DNA of 14,365 nucleotides. It comes from CAZUQA01 sp964622375. GTDB taxonomy: Bacteria; Bacillota_I; Bacilli_A; Erysipelotrichales; Erysipelotrichaceae. The notes beneath the pieces were generated by a model. That model ran no database searches and was not told the origin of the DNA. It saw only the letters and a list, made by a program, of their open reading frames with translations. A program made the position numbers and the translations under genes. Of the stretch, positions 7,230-13,921 are shown one piece after another (the first letter of the stretch is position 1; the number at the start of each line of letters is the position of its first letter). The stretch is from positions 1 through 14,365 of the forward strand of contig CAZUQA010000103.1 in NCBI GenBank assembly GCA_964622375.1, given 5' to 3'.

Positions 7230-9950
7230 TTATTCTACGATCTTTTGACAACGCGGGCAAAGCGCATCAGGATGTTCACTGTGGCCGATGTTCCAACAAC
7301 GAGGGCAGAGTTGGCCTGTCGCTTTTTCCACTTTAACTTGACAGTATTCATATTGTTTAAGCTGCTCTGTGGTAAAGTCAAACTGCGACACAATGAAGAT
7401 CTGGGCAATGTTGTCAAATAAACTTGTTAATAAATTACGATCTTCCGCACTAACATTCAGATAAACCTGAGCTTCCAATGATTTGCCAATCAGTTTGGCT
7501 TCCCGGGCTTCTTCCAAAGCTTTAAAGACATCATCTTTAATCTTCAGGAAACACTCAAAATTCTGATTGAGCTCAACAGCATCGGGATAATCTTCAAAAG
7601 ACGGGAAATGTTGTTGGAAAATCGAACTGTCTTTTTCGCTACTGAAATTCTGCCAGATTTCTTCCATGGTAAAAGAGAGGATCGGCGCCCACAGACGGGC
7701 TAAAACCGTAATACAGCGGTATAAGACATTCTGGACTTGTCTTCTTCTAAGACTTTGCCGTCTTTCAATATAAAGGATATCCTTAGAGAAATCCAGGTAG
7801 AAAGCACTCAAAAGACCAATCATAAAGTTCAACAAAGATGATGATACTTCCAGATAATTATAATTTTTATAATCTTCCTGCACACTACGATTGAGTTCAT
7901 CCAGTTTTACCAGTATATAGCGATCGACAGCCGCCAATTCATCGTAAGCTAAATAATCACGTTGCGGGTCAAAATCACCAGGGTTGACATTACCCAACAT
8001 AAAGCGGAAATAGTTACGCACTTTACGGTAATTCTCCGCAATTTGTTTAATCATTTCATCGCTGATTCGCATATCCTGTTTAAAATCGACAGAACCGGCC
8101 CATAAGCGCAATACATCAGCTCCGTTTTTTTCGACGATAGCCAGGGGGTCGATGACATTGCCAAAAGACTTTGACATTTTCAAGCCTTTGGCATCATTGA
8201 CATAGCCGTGACTTAAAACCGAGCGATAAGGAGCTCTGCCGGTTGTCGCCGTTGCCACTATTAAAGAAGAATTAAACCAACCGCGATACTGGTCCTGACC
8301 TTCAAAATAGATATCACAGGGATACTTATCACCGCGTGCTTCCAACTCATTAAAACTACTGCCGGAGTCAAACCAAACATCCATGATATCTTCTTCTTTT
8401 GTGAATAAACCGTTGGGGCTTTCACTGTTGGTGTAGCCCGGGGGCAATAAATCTAAAGCTGTACTTTCAAACCAGATATTTGAACCCTGCTTCTCGATCA
8501 ATTGGGCAATATGTTCAAATACATCAGCCTCAATTATTGGTTTCCCGCTTTCATTGTAGATAATCGGTATCGGTAAGCCCCATTTTCTCTGACGCGAGAT
8601 ACACCAATCACCGCGTTGTTTAATCATGTCATACATCCGAGCTTGTCCCCATTGGGTTTCCCACTTAACCAACTTAATTTGTTCTAACAACTCTTCGCGG
8701 ATTTTCTCAATAGAGGCAAACCACTGTACGGTCGCTCGAAAAATCACCGGTTTTTTCATCCGGTCATCATGAGGATAAGTATGAGTGACAAAATCAAGTT
8801 TCAGCAAATTCCCGGCTTCTTCCAATCTTTGGGTAATCAGCTTATTGGCGTCTTCCACAAAGACACCAAGTAAGTAGTCACCGGCTTCAGCAGTTAAGCA
8901 ACCCTTTTCATCCACCGGGCAGAAAGCCGGTAAACCATATTTACTGCCGACATAGAAGTCATCGGCACCATGGCCCGGCGCTGTGTGAACACAACCCGTG
9001 CCATCTTCGGCTGTGACATGTTCACCTAAGATAACTAAAGATTCCCTGTCATATAACGGATGTTTAGCTGTGATAAACTCGGCGGCTTTTCCTTTAAAGT
9101 TCTTGATTATTTCATAGTCGGTAATTTCAAACTCACTCATCAATTTTTCCACCAAACTTTCTAACACCACCAAATTACCCTTTTCCGTTTTAACTAAAGC
9201 ATAGGCCAAATCAGGATGCAGGCAGATAGCTAAATTCCCGGGAATAGTCCAGGGGGTGGTGGTCCAAATGACAAACTTGGCATCTTGTAGTAAACCTTTA
9301 CCGTCAACAACCTCAAAAGTCACAAAGATTGCCGGATCTTTACGTTCTAAGTAGATTATTTCACTGTCGGCTACTGCGGTTTCTGCCGCCGGCGACCAGT
9401 AGACCGGTTTTAAACCCTGATAGATTAAGCCACTCAAAGCCATTTTCGCAAAAGAGCGGATTTGTCGACCTTCAAATTCTTTCAGTAAGGTAATATATGG
9501 ATTATCGTAATCGGCTAAGGTCCCTAAGCGTAACATTGTGGCTTTTTGAATGTCAATCTGTTGTAAGGCAAAGTTACGACAACGGTCACGAAATTCGGCA
9601 GTGGACAAGGTTTTGCGATCGACGCCCAGTTTTAACATGGCGTTTTCTATCGGCAGCCCGTGGGCATCCCAGCCCGGAAAAAACGGTGTGTAGTAGCCGG
9701 CCATGGCGTGCGACTTAATGATAAAGTCTTTGATAATACGATTCATGGCCGTACCGGCATGCAGATTACCATTGGCATAAGGCGGACCATCATGCAAGAC
9801 GTAAGGCTCTTGGCCCGCATTAGCCGCCAGCATCTTTTCGTAAGTTTTTTCTTTTTGCCATTTTTCAACCAATAATGGCTCTTTTGTCGGTAAATTGGCT
9901 TTCATCTCAAAAGCCGTATCCGGCATCAAAAGTGTGTCTTTGTAATCCAT
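7230..9950 (-). CDS. ileS: Isoleucyl-tRNA synthetase
   Basis: A class I aminoacyl-tRNA synthetase of 906 residues that charges tRNA-Ile with isoleucine in the cytoplasm; length is normal for the bacterial type with a C-terminal zinc ribbon. Visible motifs: PYANGNLHAGT (57-67) at the place of the HIGH signature, WTTTPWT (229-235) and GTGCVHTAPGHGADDF (317-332) of the CP1 editing domain with the key Asp at 330, KMSKS (591-595) intact, and zinc ligands Cys882, Cys885, Cys898 and Cys901. The HIGH motif is unusual: its fourth residue is Thr67 and its second is Ala. I start at ATG 9950 because AGGGGAG lies six bases upstream; an in-frame extension to 10010 would run through the T-box antiterminator and is rejected. 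Expression is controlled by the Ile T-box directly upstream. It follows sepF in the same direction. Confidence 0.97.
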   Translation of the reverse strand: MDYKDTLLMPDTAFEMKANLPTKEPLLVEKWQKEKTYEKMLAANAGQEPYVLHDGPPYANGNLHAGTAMNRIIKDFIIKSHAMAGYYTPFFPGWDAHGLPIENAMLKLGVDRKTLSTAEFRDRCRNFALQQIDIQKATMLRLGTLADYDNPYITLLKEFEGRQIRSFAKMALSGLIYQGLKPVYWSPAAETAVADSEIIYLERKDPAIFVTFEVVDGKGLLQDAKFVIWTTTPWTIPGNLAICLHPDLAYALVKTEKGNLVVLESLVEKLMSEFEITDYEIIKNFKGKAAEFITAKHPLYDRESLVILGEHVTAEDGTGCVHTAPGHGADDFYVGSKYGLPAFCPVDEKGCLTAEAGDYLLGVFVEDANKLITQRLEEAGNLLKLDFVTHTYPHDDRMKKPVIFRATVQWFASIEKIREELLEQIKLVKWETQWGQARMYDMIKQRGDWCISRQRKWGLPIPIIYNESGKPIIEADVFEHIAQLIEKQGSNIWFESTALDLLPPGYTNSESPNGLFTKEEDIMDVWFDSGSSFNELEARGDKYPCDIYFEGQDQYRGWFNSSLIVATATTGRAPYRSVLSHGYVNDAKGLKMSKSFGNVIDPLAIVEKNGADVLRLWAGSVDFKQDMRISDEMIKQIAENYRKVRNYFRFMLGNVNPGDFDPQRDYLAYDELAAVDRYILVKLDELNRSVQEDYKNYNYLEVSSSLLNFMIGLLSAFYLDFSKDILYIERRQSLRRRQVQNVLYRCITVLARLWAPILSFTMEEIWQNFSSEKDSSIFQQHFPSFEDYPDAVELNQNFECFLKIKDDVFKALEEAREAKLIGKSLEAQVYLNVSAEDRNLLTSLFDNIAQIFIVSQFDFTTEQLKQYEYCQVKVEKATGQLCPRCWNIGHSEHPDALCPRCQKIVE

Positions 9951-9956
9951 AAGTTT

Positions 9957-9963
9957 CTCCCCT
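9957..9963 (-). promoter_or_regulatory. Ribosome binding site of ileS
   Basis: AGGGGAG on the minus strand, six bases before ATG 9950 and immediately after the terminator U-tract of the T-box leader. This placement settles the ileS start and means only read-through transcripts carry it. Confidence 0.85.
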
Positions 9964-10146
9964 AAAAAATAAAAAAGCGCCCAGCTAAGGACGCTATTGC
10001 GTTCTACCACCTTAGTACATGGTAACAGTGCTTAACGCACACTAACGACTATTACTTCAAAGTGATATTGCTCTTGGCTCGTCATCAAGTTCCATCAACC
10101 CTTGACTTTCTGTAGACTACCGCAATGGCAACTTGTCTTTGTCAAC
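9963..10146 (-). promoter_or_regulatory. T-box riboswitch (tRNA-Ile sensing leader) of ileS
   Basis: The leader begins just after the sepF stop. Read on the minus strand it has GACAAAGACAAG near the 5' end (base of stem I), AGAAAGTCAAGGGTTGATGG resembling distal stem I, and a specifier region AATATCACTTTGAAG with probable specifier codon AUC (10066-10064), isoleucine. CAAAG near the 5' end can pair with CTTTG just after the specifier to close stem I. The T-box itself is AAGGTGGTAGAACGC (10013-9999). UGGU in the bulge matches the tRNA ACCA end with discriminator A73, as expected for tRNA-Ile. Antiterminator: AAGG and ACGC pair with GCGT and CCTT (10013-9987). The competing terminator is annotated separately. 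Uncharged tRNA-Ile should favour read-through into ileS. Confidence 0.92.
9964..9994 (-). terminator. Regulated terminator of the ileS T-box
   Basis: Minus strand GCGTCC (9994-9989), loop TTAGCT, GGGCGC (9982-9977), then six T, A, six T. Its 5' arm shares GCGTCC with the 3' side of the antiterminator, so the two structures exclude each other. Confidence 0.9.
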
Positions 10147-10153
10147 GTAAAGA

Positions 10154-10543
10154 TTAAATATCGCTGCTGTCTAAATCGATTTCTCCGACCACCCCTAAGG
10201 AATGTGGGGAACAGAGATAAGAATTCACATCGGATTTATTAATCGAGCCATTAATCGCATAGATGACCCCTGATAAGAAATCGATGATTCTTTGGGCAAA
10301 TTCTTTTTTAATGCGATGAAAATTCACGATACAGGCTCGCCCTTCGACCAAATGTTTGGCGATTTCCTGAGCATCATCATAAGAGCGCGGTTCAAACATC
10401 ACCAATTTAGCATTGGCGAAACTGGGGTTAGTGCCTTTGGCTTTTTCATAGCCCATTCTTTTGGCATCTTCTTTGCTGACTTCAAACAACGTTTCCTCTT
10501 CTTCCGGTGCAATCATATCTAATATTTTCTTTCCGATACTCAT
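10154..10543 (-). CDS. sepF: Cell division protein SepF
   Basis: A 129-residue protein of usual SepF length. SepF is a cytoplasmic, membrane-attached partner of FtsZ that bundles filaments and helps assemble the division septum in Gram-positive bacteria. The N-terminal stretch MSIGKKILDMIAPEEEE is an amphipathic membrane-binding helix followed by an acidic linker. The conserved core runs from about 45 to 120: ALVMFEPRSYDDA-like strand, IAKHLVEGRACIVNFHRI, QRIIDFLSGVIYAINGSI and a final strand with a Ser/Leu-rich end. ATG 10543 has an excellent GGGGAGG site. It lies 28 bp after hpf and ends a few bases before the ileS T-box. In many Bacillota sepF stands a few genes upstream of ileS with ylmG, ylmH and divIVA between; those are absent here. 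Confidence 0.93.
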   Translation of the reverse strand: MSIGKKILDMIAPEEEETLFEVSKEDAKRMGYEKAKGTNPSFANAKLVMFEPRSYDDAQEIAKHLVEGRACIVNFHRIKKEFAQRIIDFLSGVIYAINGSINKSDVNSYLCSPHSLGVVGEIDLDSSDI

Positions 10544-10571
10544 AATAAATCCTCCCCTTGAATATTATATA

Positions 10572-11099
10572 TTATTCTTCGATTTCTATCAAACCGTAGC
10601 CGCCATCATGCCGCTTGTAAACTACGGCGGTGTTCTCACTCTCTTGATCCGTATAGATAAAGAAAGTGTGACCCAACATCTCCATCTCTAAAATCGCTTC
10701 CTCCAACTCCAGGGGTAGCGGATGAATTGTCTTAGTGCGCACTACGACATCCTTTTCACTAGTTTTAGTGTCCGTTTGGATAAAAGCCGTAGCTAAAGCG
10801 GATTTGTGACGCCGATTCAGTCGATCTTTGTTGCGATTTATTTGTTGTTCCAGTTTATCTAGGGCGTTATCTAAAGCGATGTTCAAATCCCTTTCTCGCT
10901 GCTCGCTCCGCAGGGTCCCGGCTTTTGAGAAAACCATCAGTTCAATTTTGTGCCACCCATTTTCTTCGCTGATATTGACATGGCATTCGGTATTATCTTC
11001 CACGATAAAATAACGCTTTAAAAAACTCATTTTTTCTGCGATTTTTGCGCTTAAGGCATCGGTAATCTTAAAGTTTTTACTGGTAAAAGTGTAATTCAT
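10572..11099 (-). CDS. hpf: Long-form ribosome hibernation promoting factor (HPF/RaiA family)
   Basis: A 175-residue protein that binds the 30S decoding region and dimerises 70S ribosomes into inactive 100S particles. Residues 1-100 are the S30AE/HPF beta-alpha-beta-beta-beta-alpha domain, ending in the basic helix LNIALDNALDKLEQQINRNK. After a variable linker (about 101-117), residues 118-175 form the C-terminal dimerisation domain of the long type (VVRTKTIHPLPLELEEAI, then HTFFIYTD and VVYKRHDGGYGLIEIEE). AGGAGG lies seven bases before ATG 11099. It is first in an apparent hpf-sepF(-ileS) transcript, with a promoter directly upstream. Confidence 0.95.
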   Translation of the reverse strand: MNYTFTSKNFKITDALSAKIAEKMSFLKRYFIVEDNTECHVNISEENGWHKIELMVFSKAGTLRSEQRERDLNIALDNALDKLEQQINRNKDRLNRRHKSALATAFIQTDTKTSEKDVVVRTKTIHPLPLELEEAILEMEMLGHTFFIYTDQESENTAVVYKRHDGGYGLIEIEE

Positions 11100-11127
11100 A
11101 TTAAGGCCTCCTATTAACTTACTATAT

Positions 11128-11166
11128 TCTATACTTTAAAACATTCCTGTGAACAATGTGTGAACA
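11128..11166 (-). promoter_or_regulatory. hpf promoter with tandem TGTTCACA direct repeat
   Basis: Minus strand: -35 TTGTTC (11156-11151), 17-base spacer, -10 TATAGA (11133-11128). Two exact copies of TGTTCACA (11166-11159 and 11155-11148) are spaced 11 bases apart, about one helical turn, and the promoter-proximal copy overlaps the -35. This looks like a tandem-site operator. The 123-bp gap between the DUF2779 gene and hpf shows no clear terminator, so some read-through from upstream is possible. Confidence 0.55.
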
Positions 11167-11222
11167 TCGCTCGGTGCTATTGGCCAAGCTCTTGAGTAAT
11201 GCCACTTTGAAAAAACTCGCTG

Positions 11223-12611
11223 TTAAGGCAGAATTTCCTTGGCGATTTTTTCCAAGTAACGAAAGATGGTTATCAGTGACATCGTGTCTTTCCGACAATA
11301 GTTAATCAATGCTTCATAAACCTGAGGATCATGGTTTTTTTCATAGACGCGCCATTGAATAAAAGCCTCGCGCCCGTCTTTTACTTCCATTTCCTTATAA
11401 TCACTCTGATTTATCGCATGGACTATCGACTTTAAACTATAACTATGTTTCATAGCAGAGAGGTAGATGCAGCCTTGATTGAAAGGTGCGGAAATATCGA
11501 CGATGCGCCTGATTAATTTATCGATTTTCTTGCCATAGTGAGGAAATTGCCTTTTTAAATCCAACAGTCGCAATTTTTCTCCACCTTCGGCATTAAAGAC
11601 GACAATTTTTCCGGTTTTCGGTAGATTCTTCAACAAAGAGCGCAGGAAAGCCAAACGGGTATCTCCGGTTTGGAGGAAGTCATAATGCGTGATCTTCCCG
11701 TTTTCCTGTAAGACATCCAAAGAGTATTGAAACGGCAGCACATCCAAAGGCTTCATCTTCTTATAAGGTGGTACCGCAAAGGTATCCCACTCAAAATCTA
11801 AAAAAGCTAAGGGATAACTGAAGTTATCTTTCAACCAGTATTTTAATGCCAACTGATCACAGAAGATACCCGGTCCTTTATCCGCCATAATTTGGGCATA
11901 CTCGCTTTGGCTGGTAATCTCTGAGCTTTCCAGAGTTTGATATTGGGGATAACAATAGCCAAACAGTGGACATTTCGGCCGTTTTTGACAATGTTTGGCA
12001 TCTTTTAATGGCGGCAGTTCACCTTCAAGGCACAAGGACATGGCTTCTAAAGTAGAGGAGTAGTCCACAATCCTTTTATTAATCCACCAGTTTACTCTTT
12101 CTTTAGGAATATGGTTTTCATTGTAAAAGTGTTTACTGATTAACAGCAGTTGATGGTAGTCGATTCTTTCTTTACGGATGTAGTCCGGATTCAGATGCAA
12201 CAAATAGACATTTTTAATACTAAAACCTAAGTCTTGTAGAGCTTTTATCGTTTGGGCATAATTTATTACTTCCCCAGCCATCGGATTAGGCAACAAAATC
12301 AGGTAGTAAACATCCAAATCCCAATCATTGAGTTTATGCAGTAAAGGCAAGCGCATCCGTAGGTTTTTGTTTTCTACCCGGGCATTGAAAAACCAGCTGT
12401 ATTCTTCCAAAGCCGCCAAAAACAGCTCAGGTTTATCATTGGCTTTACCTAAAAACAATTTAGTCAAATTAAAACGCTTTTTGATAATCTCTTCGACCGG
12501 AATGTCACTGCGCAGATTGGAGAAAATCCGCGGTAACTGCAGTTCTTTGTTTTGTAGGTAAAAATACCGGGGACAACGCAAATAATTTCTAATATCCGAA
12601 AGATGAAACAT
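11223..12611 (-). CDS. DUF2779 protein: Cas4-like Cys-cluster half fused to DEDD-type exonuclease-like half
   Basis: A 462-residue protein. The N-terminal half begins with SDIRNYLRCPRYFYL, the typical opening of Cas4/RecB-like PD-(D/E)XK proteins, and holds Cys13 plus Cys208, Cys214 and Cys220 (CQKRPKCPLFGYC), a spacing that fits a 4Fe-4S cluster as in Cas4 and AddB. Where the family normally shows a D...ExK nuclease motif, this protein reads DLDVYYLILLPNP, so the catalytic residues are not evident. The C-terminal half (about 267-458) matches the DUF2779 domain: LDFE (271-274), a VVFNAEGGEKLRL segment (337-349), VDIS (371-374), HSYSLKSIV (389-397) and YCRKDT (438-443), consistent with a DEDD/RNase H-like 3'-5' exonuclease fold. 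Substrate and pathway are unknown; DNA or RNA processing is inferred. It follows the Fe-S reductase by 25 bp, probably co-transcribed. Confidence 0.8.
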   Translation of the reverse strand: MFHLSDIRNYLRCPRYFYLQNKELQLPRIFSNLRSDIPVEEIIKKRFNLTKLFLGKANDKPELFLAALEEYSWFFNARVENKNLRMRLPLLHKLNDWDLDVYYLILLPNPMAGEVINYAQTIKALQDLGFSIKNVYLLHLNPDYIRKERIDYHQLLLISKHFYNENHIPKERVNWWINKRIVDYSSTLEAMSLCLEGELPPLKDAKHCQKRPKCPLFGYCYPQYQTLESSEITSQSEYAQIMADKGPGIFCDQLALKYWLKDNFSYPLAFLDFEWDTFAVPPYKKMKPLDVLPFQYSLDVLQENGKITHYDFLQTGDTRLAFLRSLLKNLPKTGKIVVFNAEGGEKLRLLDLKRQFPHYGKKIDKLIRRIVDISAPFNQGCIYLSAMKHSYSLKSIVHAINQSDYKEMEVKDGREAFIQWRVYEKNHDPQVYEALINYCRKDTMSLITIFRYLEKIAKEILP

Positions 12612-12636
12612 GAAACCCTCTCTAGCAAATTACTAC

Positions 12637-13737
12637 TTATTTACCAAATTTTTCTACCACCAGTTTTAAACACTCCGGCACATCAATATGTTGGGGACAC
12701 ATACTTACACAATTACCGCAATCAATGCACAAACTGGCAAAACCGTCTTTTTCCGCATTGTAGTTGTGGGAAGAGATGTCAAAATTGTCATATTGATAGG
12801 CGAAGTTGATATAGCGGAAACAACGCGGTATATTGACCTGAGCCGGACAAGGCAAACAATACTCACAAGCTGTACAAGGTACAATAGTACGAGCTGCAAC
12901 CGCTTTTGCCACTTCGGTCAATTTGGCTTCTTCTCCCTGACTTAAAGGCTCGAAGTTGCTGATAGTTGTCAAATTATCCTGGAGTTTTTCTTCAGAACCC
13001 ATGCCTGAAAGGATGACCGCTACCTGATCAAAACCGGCAACCCAGCGTAAGGCCAGAGCGGCATCGCTGTAAGCGCTGTTCAGTATTTGTTTTTCACCTT
13101 GGGGTAAAGTTGCCAGCAGTCCGCCTTTCAAAGGCTCCATAACCACTATCGGCACCCCTTTTTCTTCCGCCAGTTTTACGCCACGGCGACCGGCTTGGTA
13201 GTCCTTGTCCATATAGTTGAACTGAATCTGGCAAAAATCCCAATCATAAGTATTAAGTATTTCTTCAAAGACTTCATAGTCATCATGAAAAGAAAAACCG
13301 AGATAGCGAATCTTACCCTGATCTTGTAATTGACGTAATACTTCATAAGCCCCAATCTCTTTGACAATCTTCCAGTTGTCGCTATCTAGCGAATGTATTA
13401 AATAGAAGTCGATATACCCACACTGCAGGCGTTGACATTGTTCATTGAAGTAGTGATACACATCCTCTTTATTTTTACATAACCACACCGGTAGTTTATC
13501 GGCGATGTTTACCCTGCTGCGCTCTACCGTCTGCAACCAGTCGCCGAGTATCTTTTCGCTCAATCCATCGTAATAGATGTAAGCTGTATCAAAGTAGTTG
13601 ATACCCTGGTTGTAGCCGGCAGTAAACAAAGCTTTGGTCAATTCTTCATCGATGACCCCCTCTTCACTGCGGGGAAAGCGGGTGCCGCCATAACCCAACA
13701 AAGAAACCTGCTGATCCTTAATTCTACGATATAACAT
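12637..13737 (-). CDS. Aldo/keto reductase with C-terminal 4Fe-4S dicluster domain
   Basis: A 366-residue cytoplasmic oxidoreductase. The TIM-barrel AKR domain (about 1-265) shows the catalytic tetrad Asp50, Tyr55 (FDTAYIYY), Lys81 (ADKLPVW) and His115 (FYLIHS), plus the cofactor-binding strand IVVMEPLKGG (197-206). The C-terminal extension carries two Cys groups: CTACEYCLPCP (Cys288, 291, 294, 297) and CIDCGNCVSMCP (Cys337, 340, 343, 347), the ferredoxin-like 4Fe-4S type. This architecture is common in anaerobic Bacillota; the physiological substrate is not known and cannot be told from sequence. ATG 13737 has AAAGGAGAG upstream. The gene has its own promoter and is followed by the DUF2779 gene. 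Confidence 0.92.
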   Translation of the reverse strand: MLYRRIKDQQVSLLGYGGTRFPRSEEGVIDEELTKALFTAGYNQGINYFDTAYIYYDGLSEKILGDWLQTVERSRVNIADKLPVWLCKNKEDVYHYFNEQCQRLQCGYIDFYLIHSLDSDNWKIVKEIGAYEVLRQLQDQGKIRYLGFSFHDDYEVFEEILNTYDWDFCQIQFNYMDKDYQAGRRGVKLAEEKGVPIVVMEPLKGGLLATLPQGEKQILNSAYSDAALALRWVAGFDQVAVILSGMGSEEKLQDNLTTISNFEPLSQGEEAKLTEVAKAVAARTIVPCTACEYCLPCPAQVNIPRCFRYINFAYQYDNFDISSHNYNAEKDGFASLCIDCGNCVSMCPQHIDVPECLKLVVEKFGK

Positions 13738-13786
13738 AGTTCTCTCCTTTAAAAGCCAACTAAGAAATGCTTACTTATCTGGTAGC

Positions 13787-13795
13787 ATTATAACA
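13787..13795 (-). promoter_or_regulatory. Promoter of the reductase-DUF2779 operon (extended -10)
   Basis: Minus strand TGTTATAAT: consensus TATAAT (13792-13787) with TGn extension; -35 weak. The predicted leader is about 43 nt, ending in AAGGAG before ATG 13737. Confidence 0.65.
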
Positions 13796-13858
13796 TGGGC
13801 TACTCTGGTATTCTTTTCTTTATTTGATTTTATCTTAGAAAACTTGAAAATTCTGTCA

Positions 13859-13889
13859 TAAAAACGAACCGCGGTTCGCCACGGTTCGT
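13859..13889 (-). terminator. Rho-independent terminator after the triose-phosphate isomerase gene
   Basis: Minus strand ACGAACCG (13889-13882), loop, CGGTTCGT (13871-13864), then T residues to 13860. A competing perfect palindrome CGAACCGCGGTTCG exists inside. It lies about 30 bases after the TAG stop at 13922. Confidence 0.85.
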
Positions 13890-13921
13890 CAAGTTAAGTA
13901 AACCACGATAATTATCGCTGA

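Noticed and set aside
9951..10010. A 20-residue N-terminal extension of IleRS
   Set aside because: It would translate the T-box antiterminator and terminator; ATG 9950 has its own strong ribosome site and matches the usual IleRS start.
11126..11150. Sigma-H-like promoter (AGGAAT ... GAAT) before hpf
   Set aside because: The distance between the two elements is about two bases shorter than the consensus; the TTGTTC-17-TATAGA arrangement fits better.
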